DNA from: Dehalococcoidia bacterium
Lineage (GTDB): Bacteria > Chloroflexota > Dehalococcoidia > Lucifugimonadales > UBA3495
Length of the DNA: 64,000 nt
Direction: 5' to 3'
Assembly: GCA_012959605.1 (NCBI GenBank)
Contig: DUCU01000032.1
Location: 70,455-134,454, forward strand
In this document: positions 9,042 to 17,817 of the stretch, in pieces
How positions within the stretch are numbered: the first letter of the stretch is position 1
Layout of the letters: each line of letters starts with the position of its first letter
Made by a program: the position numbers and the translations under genes
Notes under the pieces: generated by a model
What the model was told of the DNA's origin: nothing
What the model saw: the letters and a program-made list of their open reading frames with translations, nothing else
The model's database searches: none

Positions 9042-9662
9042 TTACTCGTTGGTCCCGTCTCTTATGGACCAGGGGATATAGAGCTTCCATTCTTCCAAGA
9101 TCACCCTATTCTGTAGTATCAGATAGGGGTTGGGGTCTGGAGCTCTCGGCGTTGTACCCAACCTCATTTTAGCCTCATCCGGAGTGCGCCCTGCTTTGTG
9201 CAGGTTGCAGCCGTTGCAGGCCGCCACCACATTCTCCCAGGTATTCGCGCCGTGCTGACGCCGGGGAATAACGTGATCCAGCGTTAGATCCCGGGGTTTC
9301 TTACCGCAGTACTGACAGGTGTACTTATCACGCAGAAAAACTTCCTTCTTGGACAGTTTCCTGGGTAGAAAGGGCCGCTTAACCATGTAGTCCAACCGAA
9401 TGATCGAAGGGGCGTCGATCTCTCGATCCACGGTGTGGAGATATCCGGGGTGGTTCTCGAGTAATTCGGCCTTTCCCTTGGTAACCAGGACAATCGCGCG
9501 GCGAACCGTGCAAATGTTCACGGGGACGTAATTCAGGTTCAACACCAGTACTGGCGCTCGGATTAAAACGTCAACGTCCACCGCCTCCGCAACTCCATCT
9601 TCTAAAGTGTCGCGGACTGCGCCATTCATCAAGGATCGTTTTATTTCCGCCTGTTTTACCAT
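9042..9662 (-). CDS. HNH endonuclease family protein
   Basis: Small nuclease of the HNH family found in many bacterial chromosomes. Seen: 206 aa; zinc knuckle C116-x2-C119 and C149-x2-C152 flank the HNH core LTLDH (D129, H130), N144 and downstream H155. The N-terminal 100 residues (VLVLNLNYVPVNI..., RRAIVLVTKGKAE) match the stand-alone chromosomal HNH proteins rather than restriction enzymes or intron homing enzymes. It converges tail to tail on the PSP1 gene. The real start could be a later Met (for example M12). Cellular role unknown; no phage or restriction genes lie nearby. Confidence 0.85.
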   Translation of the reverse strand: MVKQAEIKRSLMNGAVRDTLEDGVAEAVDVDVLIRAPVLVLNLNYVPVNICTVRRAIVLVTKGKAELLENHPGYLHTVDREIDAPSIIRLDYMVKRPFLPRKLSKKEVFLRDKYTCQYCGKKPRDLTLDHVIPRRQHGANTWENVVAACNGCNLHKAGRTPDEAKMRLGTTPRAPDPNPYLILQNRVILEEWKLYIPWSIRDGTNE

Positions 9663-9871
9663 GTCGGCCGGCTACTGGTCCTCCCGCGTCTAGACTAAGG
9701 ACCCTCCTGGAAGCGTCCAGAAGAGCGATAGGGGGAAGTGCCACCCGGATGTCACCGGGGCCACCATAAATGCGCACAAGGCGCGCTACAAACCCAACCT
9801 GATTAAAGGCTATCGGGGAGCCTGCTGGCCAACATAGTAGCACATAGAGTTGGCCGGGTTATTTGAATTTA

Positions 9872-9911
9872 AAAGGCCCGGCAGAGGTTATCTGTCAGCG
9901 GCCCGGCCTTT
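9872..9911 (-). terminator. Probable terminator after the CvpA gene
   Basis: AAAGGCC at one end pairs with GGCCTTT at the other, extended by a bulged G/C stem. Read on the minus strand it is followed by TTTTAAATT. The hairpin begins at the CvpA stop codon. Confidence 0.5.
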
Positions 9912-10422
9912 ACTGTGTCAGGTTTTCCAATTCATCGTCCCAGTCACCCGGGAGAATTCCGACGCCTCTGATTACCACGTCAAATTGGTCGGCCAAGAAT
10001 GTACCTAATTTAGACTCGTCAATGTCCACTTCCAAGTCTTTGACCGGGTATTTTTGCACTGCGGTAAGAACCCCAGAGAGCAGCAGGAAACCGATTAACA
10101 CGCCCACGGCCATTCCGGCCATGCTGTTAACCAAGCCAAACAGCGGAATGATGCCAAGTATGGACCGGGCCATAAAGTTCAGGATTCCACCAATGATGAA
10201 CAGCACCCCGAAGACCAGGACGAACCCGGCCACGGTCTGGGCGTTTTCGTTATCGGTGACAACGGAGAACATGCCGCCAACCGAATCGGCGATGCGGCTG
10301 GAGAGTGCCAGACCGATTACCAGGGAAACAAGCGGTACAAGAACCCCCATCAGACCCTTGGAATAACCCCAAAGGGCTGTGACTCCCCAAACGACAAGGA
10401 TGGCGAAATCAATCCAGTTCAT
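9910..10422 (-). CDS. CvpA family membrane protein
   Basis: Inner-membrane protein of the CvpA (colicin V production) family. Its exact biochemical role is unsettled, but it is linked to envelope homeostasis. Seen: 170 aa with four hydrophobic segments (about 5-22, 28-45, 63-83, 100-122), the N-terminal MNWIDFAI... and the WGYSKGLM stretch typical of the family, then an acidic soluble tail. It lies upstream of the HNH gene on the same strand but 247 bases away with a probable terminator between, so it is likely a separate transcript. Confidence 0.85.
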   Translation of the reverse strand: MNWIDFAILVVWGVTALWGYSKGLMGVLVPLVSLVIGLALSSRIADSVGGMFSVVTDNENAQTVAGFVLVFGVLFIIGGILNFMARSILGIIPLFGLVNSMAGMAVGVLIGFLLLSGVLTAVQKYPVKDLEVDIDESKLGTFLADQFDVVIRGVGILPGDWDDELENLTQ

Positions 10423-10495
10423 AAAACTTCACATTACGCGAGAGATAATTGCTAAGCCGAGTGTAGCACGAGGGGAATCTGGTCCGACAAGGAGA

Positions 10496-11146
10496 TTAAG
10501 GGTCAGATGCGACCGCGTTTCGGAGTCCAATCAAAGCCACCAATGCTAGCAATCCTGACATGTATGAGCCGATAACGTCGCTAGGCCAATGGACGCCCAT
10601 GTAAACCCGGGACATCCCCATGCCAATGATAACCAGAATAAGTGCGGCTTGGATTATGCGCCTAGCCAGAATCGGTTTTACCCACAACCCAACGAGATAA
10701 ATCAGTACACCGCCCAGAATTATGGCTAACAGTGAATGGCCGCTGGGAAAACTCAAGCTAGACTGAACCGGTTCAAAAATCTGGTGGTCGGGCCGGGGCC
10801 GGTCAACAATCAATTTTAGTCCGTTACCTGCGCCGATGATCATCAAGCTTACAAAGAGCATGAAAACATCCGCATAACGGCGTAGCAATAACAAACTTAC
10901 CATCAGCACACCAGCAGATGGCATGAACACCCAGAATAGTCCGAAGCTGGCAAACCATTTTGCGGTTTCATCCAACCAACCAGACCGAAACGATTGGATA
11001 CCCACCAAAATCCATTCGTCTCCAGGGAAAGTTGGATAGGCCCAAGCCAGGATATACAGGGTTAGAGTAGCCATTACCCCAAACGCCAATAGGCCCGGTT
11101 TTCCCGTAACGTTACGGAAATAAGAGTTTGTAACGATCGCTGCCAT
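10496..11146 (-). CDS. PAP2-family membrane phosphatase
   Basis: Integral-membrane lipid phosphatase of the PAP2 superfamily (undecaprenyl pyrophosphate or phosphatidate type). Seen: 216 aa with about five or six membrane spans and all three catalytic motifs: KLIVDRPRP (motif 1), PSGHS (motif 2, His acid/base) and SRVYMGVHWPSD (motif 3, His nucleophile and Asp). It is divergent from cmk and ends 73 bases before the CvpA start, so the two could share a transcript. The substrate cannot be assigned from sequence alone. Confidence 0.88.
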   Translation of the reverse strand: MAAIVTNSYFRNVTGKPGLLAFGVMATLTLYILAWAYPTFPGDEWILVGIQSFRSGWLDETAKWFASFGLFWVFMPSAGVLMVSLLLLRRYADVFMLFVSLMIIGAGNGLKLIVDRPRPDHQIFEPVQSSLSFPSGHSLLAIILGGVLIYLVGLWVKPILARRIIQAALILVIIGMGMSRVYMGVHWPSDVIGSYMSGLLALVALIGLRNAVASDP

Positions 11147-11275
11147 TAATAATCACCGGTAAATTTTGCCGGTACCAATACCGACATTGATACTTGCGCT
11201 ATAGTTTATCGTCCAGAGTCTAATCTAACCCCGGTAGTCCGATAACTGCAAGGTAACTTCTTCAAACACGCGGTG

Positions 11276-11304
11276 TATAATGCCGGTGCGTAGCTATTAC
11301 GCAC
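11276..11304 (+). promoter_or_regulatory. -10 box and hairpin upstream of cmk
   Basis: A perfect TATAAT at 11276-11281 has no good -35 match. It is followed at 11286-11304 by a 7-bp inverted repeat GTGCGTA/TACGCAC around a 5-base loop. The hairpin would lie at the start of the cmk transcript. Function unknown. Confidence 0.35.
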
Positions 11305-11351
11305 AAAATCATTGTTTTAGAACCGGGTAACAACACCGGCAGAGGTAGCAA

Positions 11352-12020
11352 TTGGCCCACGGAGTGACCGTAATCGCAATCGATGGCCCAGTCGCCGCCG
11401 GCAAGACGGCCGTGGGGCGAAAATTGGCTCAGTCTTTGGGCTTTGCGTATCTGGACACCGGTATCATGTACCGCGCCATCACCTGGCTGGCCCTGAAAAA
11501 TGACGTACCTGTCGAAGATGAAGCAGCCCTAGGCGATCTAGCTCGCACCAGCCCAATTGAATTGGTGGGGACCAATAGCGACCACGTTTCAGTTGCCGGG
11601 CATACCCTGGGCCCAGAACTGAGGGAATCTCCAGTAGACCGAAATGTCTCCGTTGTCTCCAAAGCTACCTCAGTGCGAACCGAAATGGTCGCCCAACAGC
11701 GGAAGATCGCCGACCAGAGCAATATAGTCATGATTGGCCGGGACATTGGCACCGTGGTACTTCCGGACGCCGACCTCAAAATATACCTAACGGCCTCGCC
11801 TGAGAACCGGGCCAAACGACGCTGGCAAGAGATGCAGGACCGCGGACAGGTCGTAGAGCTGATGACGGTCTTGAGCGAGACCCTCAAGCGCGACGAGATT
11901 GATACGGGCCGAGAAAATTCCCCTCTGAAACCCGGCGAAGACGCCTGGGAGCTAAACACCGACGGCCTGAACATCCAGCAGGTGGTGCAACAAATCATCA
12001 CCCGGGCAGAAAACTTGTGA
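11352..12020 (+). CDS. cmk: Cytidylate kinase
   Basis: Phosphorylates CMP and dCMP with ATP. Seen: 222 aa NMP-kinase fold with P-loop DGPVAAGKTAVG (11-22), the LDTGIMYRA substrate loop, the RDIGTVVLPDADLKIYLTAS core and the RWQEMQDRG lid. The TTG start at 11352 follows AGAGG by seven bases; a GTG at 11364 is a possible alternative. Its last bases overlap the plsC start (GTGA), so cmk-plsC form a translationally coupled pair, an arrangement also common in Firmicutes. Confidence 0.94.
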   Translation: MAHGVTVIAIDGPVAAGKTAVGRKLAQSLGFAYLDTGIMYRAITWLALKNDVPVEDEAALGDLARTSPIELVGTNSDHVSVAGHTLGPELRESPVDRNVSVVSKATSVRTEMVAQQRKIADQSNIVMIGRDIGTVVLPDADLKIYLTASPENRAKRRWQEMQDRGQVVELMTVLSETLKRDEIDTGRENSPLKPGEDAWELNTDGLNIQQVVQQIITRAENL

Positions 12021-12700
12021 ACGGTTCTAAGGATGCCAATCTCCTCTATCGAATTGGGCACTTTTTAGTCCGTTTTTGTTTCCGCGTCTTCGGCCGAATC
12101 GACGTAGTTGGCACCGAATGTGTGCCAACCTTCGGCCCGGTAATAGTCGTATCCAATCATTTGTCTCTAAACGACCCCCCTTTGTTGGTGGCCGCTATCC
12201 CCAGGCCTCTGTACTTCATTGGAAAACAAGAATTGTTCGGTAACCCTGTTTTCCGGTTTTTGATGCGGGGATTCCACGTGTCACCCTTCAACCGTTCGTC
12301 CGCTGGGATTGACGCAATGCGCGCCCTGATGCAAAATCTGGAACGCGACAGGGCGGTTGTAATCTTCCCTGAAGGCACCAGAAGCCCGGACCACACCCTG
12401 CAAAAAGGTATGCTAGGCGTGGTCTACCTGGCCATGAAATCACAAGCGCCGATATTACCGGTGGCGGTCATCGGCACCAATAAATTTCCGCTTTGGCGGA
12501 TTCCGTTTCCGTTCAAAAAGATGAAAGCTTCAATCGGCCCGCCATTCACCCTGCCAATCATAGAAGGCAAGCCCAGCAGAGCGGTGATGAACAGTCTGTT
12601 GGACATGGTCATGGGCCGCATAGCAGACCAGTTGCCGCCGGAGCTTCACGGTGTTTACAGCAGAAAAAGAATCACCAACACAGCGGAACCAACCGGCTAA
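12017..12700 (+). CDS. plsC: 1-acyl-sn-glycerol-3-phosphate acyltransferase
   Basis: Transfers a fatty acyl group to lysophosphatidic acid at the membrane. Seen: 227 aa PlsC-family protein with the catalytic H48-x4-D53 box (SNHLSLNDPP), the phosphate-binding FPEGTRS near 116-122, and the VAVIGTNKFPLW C-terminal motif. One N-terminal hydrophobic stretch covers residues 14-25. The GTG start overlaps the cmk stop by four bases. Acyl donor (ACP or CoA) is not evident. Confidence 0.92.
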   Translation: MNGSKDANLLYRIGHFLVRFCFRVFGRIDVVGTECVPTFGPVIVVSNHLSLNDPPLLVAAIPRPLYFIGKQELFGNPVFRFLMRGFHVSPFNRSSAGIDAMRALMQNLERDRAVVIFPEGTRSPDHTLQKGMLGVVYLAMKSQAPILPVAVIGTNKFPLWRIPFPFKKMKASIGPPFTLPIIEGKPSRAVMNSLLDMVMGRIADQLPPELHGVYSRKRITNTAEPTG

Positions 12701-12771
12701 ATCGCCAGGCTAAATCAAGGGATAATAATTTTGGGCAACATTTTGCCCCAACAAATATCTGGGAGAGACTC

Positions 12772-12990
12772 ATGCAGCAAGCATCTAAATTCGGCATCTA
12801 CTTGAACGCCAATGACAATCAGGTGGTGCGCATCAATTCGCCCTACTGGCTTCCAGAGGAGCCAGACTGGGTTTTCTTGACCAACGAGGTCAATGCCACC
12901 CTGCTAAACATCCGCTCTATGATCCAAGAAAAAGGCCTTTCCAAAGACTCAGGCGCAATCACCTGGGGCACAATTCCCCTCAAAGACTAA
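12772..12990 (+). CDS. Small conserved-looking protein of unknown function
   Basis: I do not recognise this 72-aa protein. It starts at ATG 12772 with GGGAGAG just upstream and opens MQQASKFGIYLNANDNQ. Seen: no signal peptide or membrane segment, one Pro/Trp-rich patch (SPYWLPEEPDW), and a basic/acidic mixed tail. The frame remains open upstream into plsC, but the strong ribosome site and codon use favour this start. It lies between plsC and the dGTPase gene on the same strand and may belong to the same transcript. Confidence 0.6.
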   Translation: MQQASKFGIYLNANDNQVVRINSPYWLPEEPDWVFLTNEVNATLLNIRSMIQEKGLSKDSGAITWGTIPLKD

Positions 12991-13052
12991 TCTCAATATG
13001 AATCGGTCACAGGGTGGTTGTTAGTCATGGTGGGTAGCGGGGTAGATATTTA

Positions 13053-14150
13053 ATGGGAATAGGTCCGGTGGAAAAATTGCAGGTGCGTCAACGGCTGGAA
13101 GCCCTGGAGGAGAACCTATCTCCATACGCCAGCCGATCCAGCCGGTCCTTGGGCCGCGAACGGGATGAGACGCCCTCTCCCCTGCGCACCGAATACCAAC
13201 GCGACCGCGACCGGATCATCCACACCAACGCCTTCCGGCGTCTGAAACACAAGACTCAGGTCTTCTTGGCACCCTCCGGCGACCATTACGTAACCCGACT
13301 GACTCATACGCTGGAAGTTGCCCAGGTAGGCCGCACCATCGCCAGGGCACTGAATCTGAATGAAGACCTGGTTGAGGCCATGTCCTACGGCCACGATCTT
13401 GGCCACACCCCCTTTGGACACCTCGGAGAAGAAACCCTGGATCAGGTCTACGCCCCCGGGTTCACCCACAGCGCCCAGAGCTTGCGTATCGTGGAGCGTC
13501 TGGCTAGGGAGGGGGAGGGTCTAAATCTCACCTGGGAAGTACGCCAGGGGATTATTTCCCATTCCAAACCCCAGGGCGATTTCCTAGACATCAAGCTGGA
13601 TGAATCATTAACTCTGGAAGCTCAAGTCCTGCGGCTCGCTGACTCCGTTGCTTACTTGAACCATGACATCGCCGACGCCATTCGCGCCGGGATGCTGAAG
13701 GTAGAAGACCTGCCGGAGCGCGCCAATCGAGTGCTGGGAACAACCCACTCCGAAAGGCTGGATGCTCTGATAACAGCCATCGTTCAAGAGTCTTGGCCTG
13801 CCTCTGGGTTGTCCGGCGAGGAATCAGACACCAAACCAGTGATTAGCATGGACCAGGAAACCCGCGACGCCATGATGGAACTGCGAGACTACATGTTCCA
13901 GAACATCTATCTGCCGTTGGGCGACACTAGACAATCTGAGGTTGGTCGGGACGTGGTCAAGCTGCTCTACCACTACTTTGTGACGAACGCAGAAGAAATT
14001 CCCCCGCCGTATTTCAGCCCCGGTACCGACCCTGAACGCGCCGCCGTGGACTACGTGGCCGGTATGACCGACCACTACGCCATTCGCCAAGCCGAAAAGC
14101 TGCAATCAGGCATCACTCAGAATGTCTTCCACAACGTTCCGCTGGAGTAG
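13053..14150 (+). CDS. dgt: dGTP triphosphohydrolase-like HD protein
   Basis: Hydrolyses dNTPs to deoxynucleosides and triphosphate, controlling the nucleotide pool. Seen: 365 aa; family N-terminus (TEYQRDRDRIIHTNAFRRL, 46-64) and HD-domain metal ligands H85, H114-D115 with following H118 and H123 (SYGHDLGHTPFGH), and a later Asp in LRLADSVAYLNHD. Length and the KHKTQVF motif fit the bacterial dGTPase-like type 2 group rather than E. coli Dgt. It converges on the LLM gene at 14158 with only seven bases between. Confidence 0.92.
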   Translation: MGIGPVEKLQVRQRLEALEENLSPYASRSSRSLGRERDETPSPLRTEYQRDRDRIIHTNAFRRLKHKTQVFLAPSGDHYVTRLTHTLEVAQVGRTIARALNLNEDLVEAMSYGHDLGHTPFGHLGEETLDQVYAPGFTHSAQSLRIVERLAREGEGLNLTWEVRQGIISHSKPQGDFLDIKLDESLTLEAQVLRLADSVAYLNHDIADAIRAGMLKVEDLPERANRVLGTTHSERLDALITAIVQESWPASGLSGEESDTKPVISMDQETRDAMMELRDYMFQNIYLPLGDTRQSEVGRDVVKLLYHYFVTNAEEIPPPYFSPGTDPERAAVDYVAGMTDHYAIRQAEKLQSGITQNVFHNVPLE

Positions 14151-14157
14151 CATCCCA

Positions 14158-15309
14158 CTATCTCTTGAACGAGGGCATCACCTCTTCTGAGATTATGCTC
14201 AGTTGGTCTTTGAAGACTTCTAGCGGCATTCCCATCACCGCGCCGATGTTGACTCGCTCCACGCCGGGGTATTTTTCTTCTATGCCCTTGAAGTGCTCAA
14301 CCACGTCTGCGGAAGTTCCGCAGAGCCACGAGCCTGCGGCAACCGCTTCATCCAGCGTAGGCAGAGCAACACCCGGGGTTTGACCCTTGTTGACCACCGA
14401 TGCGTTTTGCTCCGACGTCAACGGCATCACACCGAGAGGGCCAGCAAACTTCATGGCTTCCTCAAAGTAGGGACGGGCCTGTTTGATGGCCCTCTCTTTG
14501 GTCTCCGCGATGAATATGCGAAATCCCAGGGCCATGTCTTCGCCCAGTTCTGTCTCCCGACCGTATTTGGCGCGGGCTGATTGCAGCAGTTGCAGTTTTT
14601 CTTCCAGGGCGGCAGGCGGGTTGTTGGCGATCAACGGCTTGATGCCCATCTTCGCCAGGAAGTCGATGCCCCTGGGATTTGCGCTAACTAGCGGCTGCCA
14701 AATCTCCACCGGTTGGGTTATCGGACGGGGCACCAACGTCAGTTCTTTGAGCTGGTAGCCGCGATACGGAACCTCTGGAGGCAGAGTATAGTGTTTCCCC
14801 TGGTGGGAGAATTTTTCCTGACTGAAGGCCTTGGTGAGCACTTCCAACTGTTCTTCAAACAACTCGCGGTTGGCGTCGGAGTCCCGCATCGGCGCGCCGA
14901 AGGTCTCCACTTCCCTGGTGTGATAGCCGCGGCCAACGCCGAATATGATGCGGCCCTTGCTCAGGATATCGGCCATGGCAAAGTCTTCCGCCAGGCGCAG
15001 TGGGTGCCACATCGGCACAATGTTGAACCCGCAGCCAAACTTCAATGTCTCAGTCTGGGTCGACAGATAGAGTCCCAACATCAACAGGTTTGGGATGGCT
15101 TCATAGCCCTCTGGCTGAAAATGGTGTTCCGCCATCCAAAATTCTTGGAAGCCCAATTTCTCCAAATGCTTGGAGATGTCCAAGGCCCAATCAAAGGTCT
15201 GGATCAGTTGTTCGTTGGTGTAGTTGCGTTCGTTAGCCGGGATGCCTTCCAGGCCTATTTCGGTGTCGATCACATGCCCGGCATAAGACGCTGAAAAGTT
15301 CACTATCAT
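14158..15309 (-). CDS. LLM-class flavin-dependent oxidoreductase
   Basis: Member of the bacterial luciferase-like TIM-barrel family that uses FMNH2 or F420 to oxygenate or reduce organic substrates. Seen: 383 aa starting MIVNFSASYAG at 15309 behind AAGGAT; family motifs EFWMAEHHFQPEG, KGRIIFGVGRGY, and the long insertion typical of alkanal-monooxygenase alpha-like proteins. It is not closely related to the tandem pair at 18955/19926. A hairpin at 15351 separates it from the SDR genes upstream on the same strand. The substrate is unknown. Confidence 0.88.
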   Translation of the reverse strand: MIVNFSASYAGHVIDTEIGLEGIPANERNYTNEQLIQTFDWALDISKHLEKLGFQEFWMAEHHFQPEGYEAIPNLLMLGLYLSTQTETLKFGCGFNIVPMWHPLRLAEDFAMADILSKGRIIFGVGRGYHTREVETFGAPMRDSDANRELFEEQLEVLTKAFSQEKFSHQGKHYTLPPEVPYRGYQLKELTLVPRPITQPVEIWQPLVSANPRGIDFLAKMGIKPLIANNPPAALEEKLQLLQSARAKYGRETELGEDMALGFRIFIAETKERAIKQARPYFEEAMKFAGPLGVMPLTSEQNASVVNKGQTPGVALPTLDEAVAAGSWLCGTSADVVEHFKGIEEKYPGVERVNIGAVMGMPLEVFKDQLSIISEEVMPSFKR

Positions 15310-15350
15310 TGGTAAATCCTTAAGATAATTGTAGTGGGTTTTAATAGACG

Positions 15351-15372
15351 GAGGCCCCATTTCTGGGGCCTC
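15351..15372 (-). terminator. Hairpin between the SDR and LLM genes
   Basis: A perfect 8-bp all-G/C-rich stem (GAGGCCCC/GGGGCCTC) has a 6-base loop. It lies 49 bases past the SDR stop and within the leader of the LLM gene. The minus-strand side lacks a clean T run, so it may attenuate rather than fully stop transcription. Confidence 0.5.
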
Positions 15373-15420
15373 TTGTTTATCGATAGGGAATTGACTGGAC
15401 CAAAGAAACGCGACGCGTCG

Positions 15421-16341
15421 CTATTCTTTGGGAACTTGGCTGGGGGCCGGGTTGACCAGTTCTATGCCGATGGTCACCGGGAACACCCGTACCAGCTCTT
15501 CAACTGTCCACTTCCCGTCCTTCTGGATGGTCCGTGTCGGCTCAGGTTCATTGAGCAATGTCACCAGACCCTCTGTGACGTGGAATACGTGGCCATTTAC
15601 GTGCGCGGCATCGTCAGACGCCAGCCAGGTCACCATGGGGGCTATATCGTCGGCTCCGCCCCGGAGTGTTAACGCTGCTCCGGTGCTGATACCCCGCGCT
15701 GCCCGTAATTCACGAGCATCATCGGGGATGCTGCCAATCATCCTGGTGGCGGCGCTGGGGGAGATGGCGTTGGCGGTCACACCGTAACGGCCCAGGTCTC
15801 TGGCAACTACGCGGGTGAACCCTGCGATGCCATCCTTGGCTGCGCCGTAGTTGGCCTGTCCGGAGTTACCGTACAGTCCGGTTGTGGAGCTGAAGGTGAT
15901 GATCCGGCCTGACTTCTGCTGTCGGAAGAGCACACTGGCGTTCTTCACGATCGAGAAAGTCCCCTTCAAGTGCACGGCAATGACGTCGTCCCACTCCTGT
16001 TCTGACATATTGAAAATCATCCGGTCTCGGAGAATTCCGGCCACTGTGACCACAATGTCTAATTTCCCATAATTGTCCAGGGCAGTCTGAATAATCTTCT
16101 CGCCGCCGGACATGGTTGCGACCGATTCCAGGCAGGCGACGCCTTCGCCACCATCGGCCTTAATCTCATTCACCACGTCTTGGGCAAAGGATGAGTCGGC
16201 GCCGGTGCCGTCCACGTTCACGCCGGGGTCAACCACCACAACCTTGGCCCCTTGGGCGGCCATCAGTTTGGCAACACCACGGCCGATTCCGCGGCCCGAG
16301 CCGGTTATGATCGCCACTTTGTCTTTTAACATTTCCGCCAT
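15421..16341 (-). CDS. SDR-family dehydrogenase with C-terminal extension (copy 1)
   Basis: NAD(P)-dependent short-chain dehydrogenase. Seen: 306 aa, about 50 longer than a minimal SDR. It has TGSGRGIG (13-20), the TVAGIL variant of NNAG, the catalytic Ser at 151-152 and Y165-x3-K169 (YGAAK). The C-terminal 60 residues form an extra module. It resembles the dehydrogenase unit of multifunctional 3-hydroxyacyl-CoA enzymes (GRGIGRG..., PGVNVDG insertion), suggesting an acyl-CoA-type substrate; this is inference. It is closely related to copy 2 at 16817, with the lipocalin-like gene between. All run on the minus strand as one likely operon with the hotdog hydratases. Confidence 0.9.
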   Translation of the reverse strand: MAEMLKDKVAIITGSGRGIGRGVAKLMAAQGAKVVVVDPGVNVDGTGADSSFAQDVVNEIKADGGEGVACLESVATMSGGEKIIQTALDNYGKLDIVVTVAGILRDRMIFNMSEQEWDDVIAVHLKGTFSIVKNASVLFRQQKSGRIITFSSTTGLYGNSGQANYGAAKDGIAGFTRVVARDLGRYGVTANAISPSAATRMIGSIPDDARELRAARGISTGAALTLRGGADDIAPMVTWLASDDAAHVNGHVFHVTEGLVTLLNEPEPTRTIQKDGKWTVEELVRVFPVTIGIELVNPAPSQVPKE

Positions 16342-16373
16342 CAGATTCTCTCCATCTGCTTACTTGTCATGTA

Positions 16374-16808
16374 TTAGGCCCGCTTCCACAGTAGGGTCAC
16401 GGTTAGGTCTGCTCTAGCCCCTTTAATGGGCTGGGTGTTCAGGCGAAGCTTCTCGCCTTCAAACTCGTAATTCCTGGTCTGGATATCGCCGACCCAGTTA
16501 GGGAACAACCCGTTTTCCACATGGTGGGTTACCTGGCTGTTGGCCTCATCTACCTCGTAGGTCCCGTAGTAGGCGATATATCCCTCAAATGCTTTTTTAA
16601 TCTCTTCGGGAGTCCCCTTCAGAAGATTGCCCGACTCAAATGCTGGTCTGCCGCTGCCCGCTATCTGGCCAGAAAAATTACCGTGGTCGTTGTACATCAG
16701 TTGACCCTCGGCTTTTTCACCATAGGGATAGGTGATGCGGCCGTCGGTCCATTTCCCATAGCAGTCCAACAACCGCCAGGTGGTGCCGGCAAACTTGTCT
16801 TTAGCCAA
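16374..16808 (-). CDS. Lipocalin-like domain protein
   Basis: Small beta-barrel protein of the Lipocalin_5-like family (144 aa), expected to bind a hydrophobic ligand or to act as a small hydratase/isomerase-like barrel. Seen: family start FAGTTWRLLDCYG, the PYGEKAEGQLMYNDHGNFSGQI strand pair and GTYEVDEANSQVTHHVE core. It has no signal peptide, so it is cytoplasmic. It sits between two paralogous SDR genes (8 and 32 bases away), implying service in the same pathway. Confidence 0.8.
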   Translation of the reverse strand: MAKDKFAGTTWRLLDCYGKWTDGRITYPYGEKAEGQLMYNDHGNFSGQIAGSGRPAFESGNLLKGTPEEIKKAFEGYIAYYGTYEVDEANSQVTHHVENGLFPNWVGDIQTRNYEFEGEKLRLNTQPIKGARADLTVTLLWKRA

Positions 16809-16816
16809 CTTGGTCT

Positions 16817-17737
16817 CTACTCTCTGGCCGGGGCTGGGTTATCGATGTCCTTGGTCAGGACGTCGCGGGCCTGGATGGCCAACTTATCAACGTCCCAGGT
16901 TCCGGACGGCTCGTAGATCGCCCGCATTGGCCTCGGCTGTGACACCAACGATATGGTGTCGCCGTAGACCAAGAAGGTCTGGCCATTTACGTTCTCTGCG
17001 AAATCGCTAGCCAAGTAGGCTACGAACGGCGCGATATGATCCGGATCCATGCTGGCCAGGTCTTCCTCGCCGGCGATGGGAGCCACGCCGCTGCGTGCGC
17101 GAATCTCCGATGCGCTGCCGGGAATATCAGCAATCATGCGGGTGCTGGCACGTGGGGCAATGGCATTGACTGTGACGCCGTAGCGTCCCAAGTCCTTGGC
17201 AATGACCTTGGTGAACCCGGCGATGCCGGATTTGGCTGCGCCGTAGTTGGCCTGGCCGGAGTTGCCCATGAGACCGGACTCGGATGTAAAGGTGATGATG
17301 CGACCGGAGCGTTGTTGGCGCATCAGGATGCTGGCATTCTTTACTACGGTGAACGTGCCCTTCAGGTGAACGGCAATTACGTCGTCCCACTCCTGTTCAG
17401 ACATGTTGAAGATCATGCGGTCCCGGAGGATGCCGGCGCAGGTTACAACTATGTCCAGCTTGCCGAAGTTATCCACGGCAGCCTGGATAATCTTCTCTCC
17501 GCCTTCCATCTCGGTGACTGATTCCATGCAGGCGATGGCGTTACCACCCTCAGCTTTAATCTCAGCGACAACCTGTTCTGCGACGGACTGGTCGGCGCCG
17601 CTGCCATCAACGTTCACGCCTGGGTCAACCACCACAACGCTAGCCCCTTCTGAAGCCATGAATTTGGCAATCCCTCGGCCAATACCTCGGCCTGAGCCGG
17701 TGACTATGGCCACTTTGCCGTTCAACATTTCCGCCAT
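16817..17737 (-). CDS. SDR-family dehydrogenase with C-terminal extension (copy 2)
   Basis: Paralogue of the SDR at 15421 and the same length (306 aa). Long stretches are identical, for example the block from GKLDIVVT through AGILRDRMIFNMSEQEWDD to AVHLKGTF. Cofactor motif TGSGRGIG and catalytic Y165-GAA-K169 are conserved. Divergence is concentrated in the substrate loop after NAI(A/S)P and in the C-terminal 90 residues, which suggests duplication followed by a change in substrate. It lies 80 bases after the MaoC-like gene. Confidence 0.9.
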   Translation of the reverse strand: MAEMLNGKVAIVTGSGRGIGRGIAKFMASEGASVVVVDPGVNVDGSGADQSVAEQVVAEIKAEGGNAIACMESVTEMEGGEKIIQAAVDNFGKLDIVVTCAGILRDRMIFNMSEQEWDDVIAVHLKGTFTVVKNASILMRQQRSGRIITFTSESGLMGNSGQANYGAAKSGIAGFTKVIAKDLGRYGVTVNAIAPRASTRMIADIPGSASEIRARSGVAPIAGEEDLASMDPDHIAPFVAYLASDFAENVNGQTFLVYGDTISLVSQPRPMRAIYEPSGTWDVDKLAIQARDVLTKDIDNPAPARE

Positions 17738-17817
17738 TATTGCCTCCCTAGGCCCTTTGTTCTAAATCTATTTAAATTATTTGTCGGCAGGCGCGGCTGC
17801 CTTTTTGAGTCAGATGC

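Noticed and set aside
17786-17806. Hairpin GGCAG/CTGCC followed by T5
   Set aside because: The T run is on the plus strand, while all genes around are on the minus strand, so it cannot end their transcripts.
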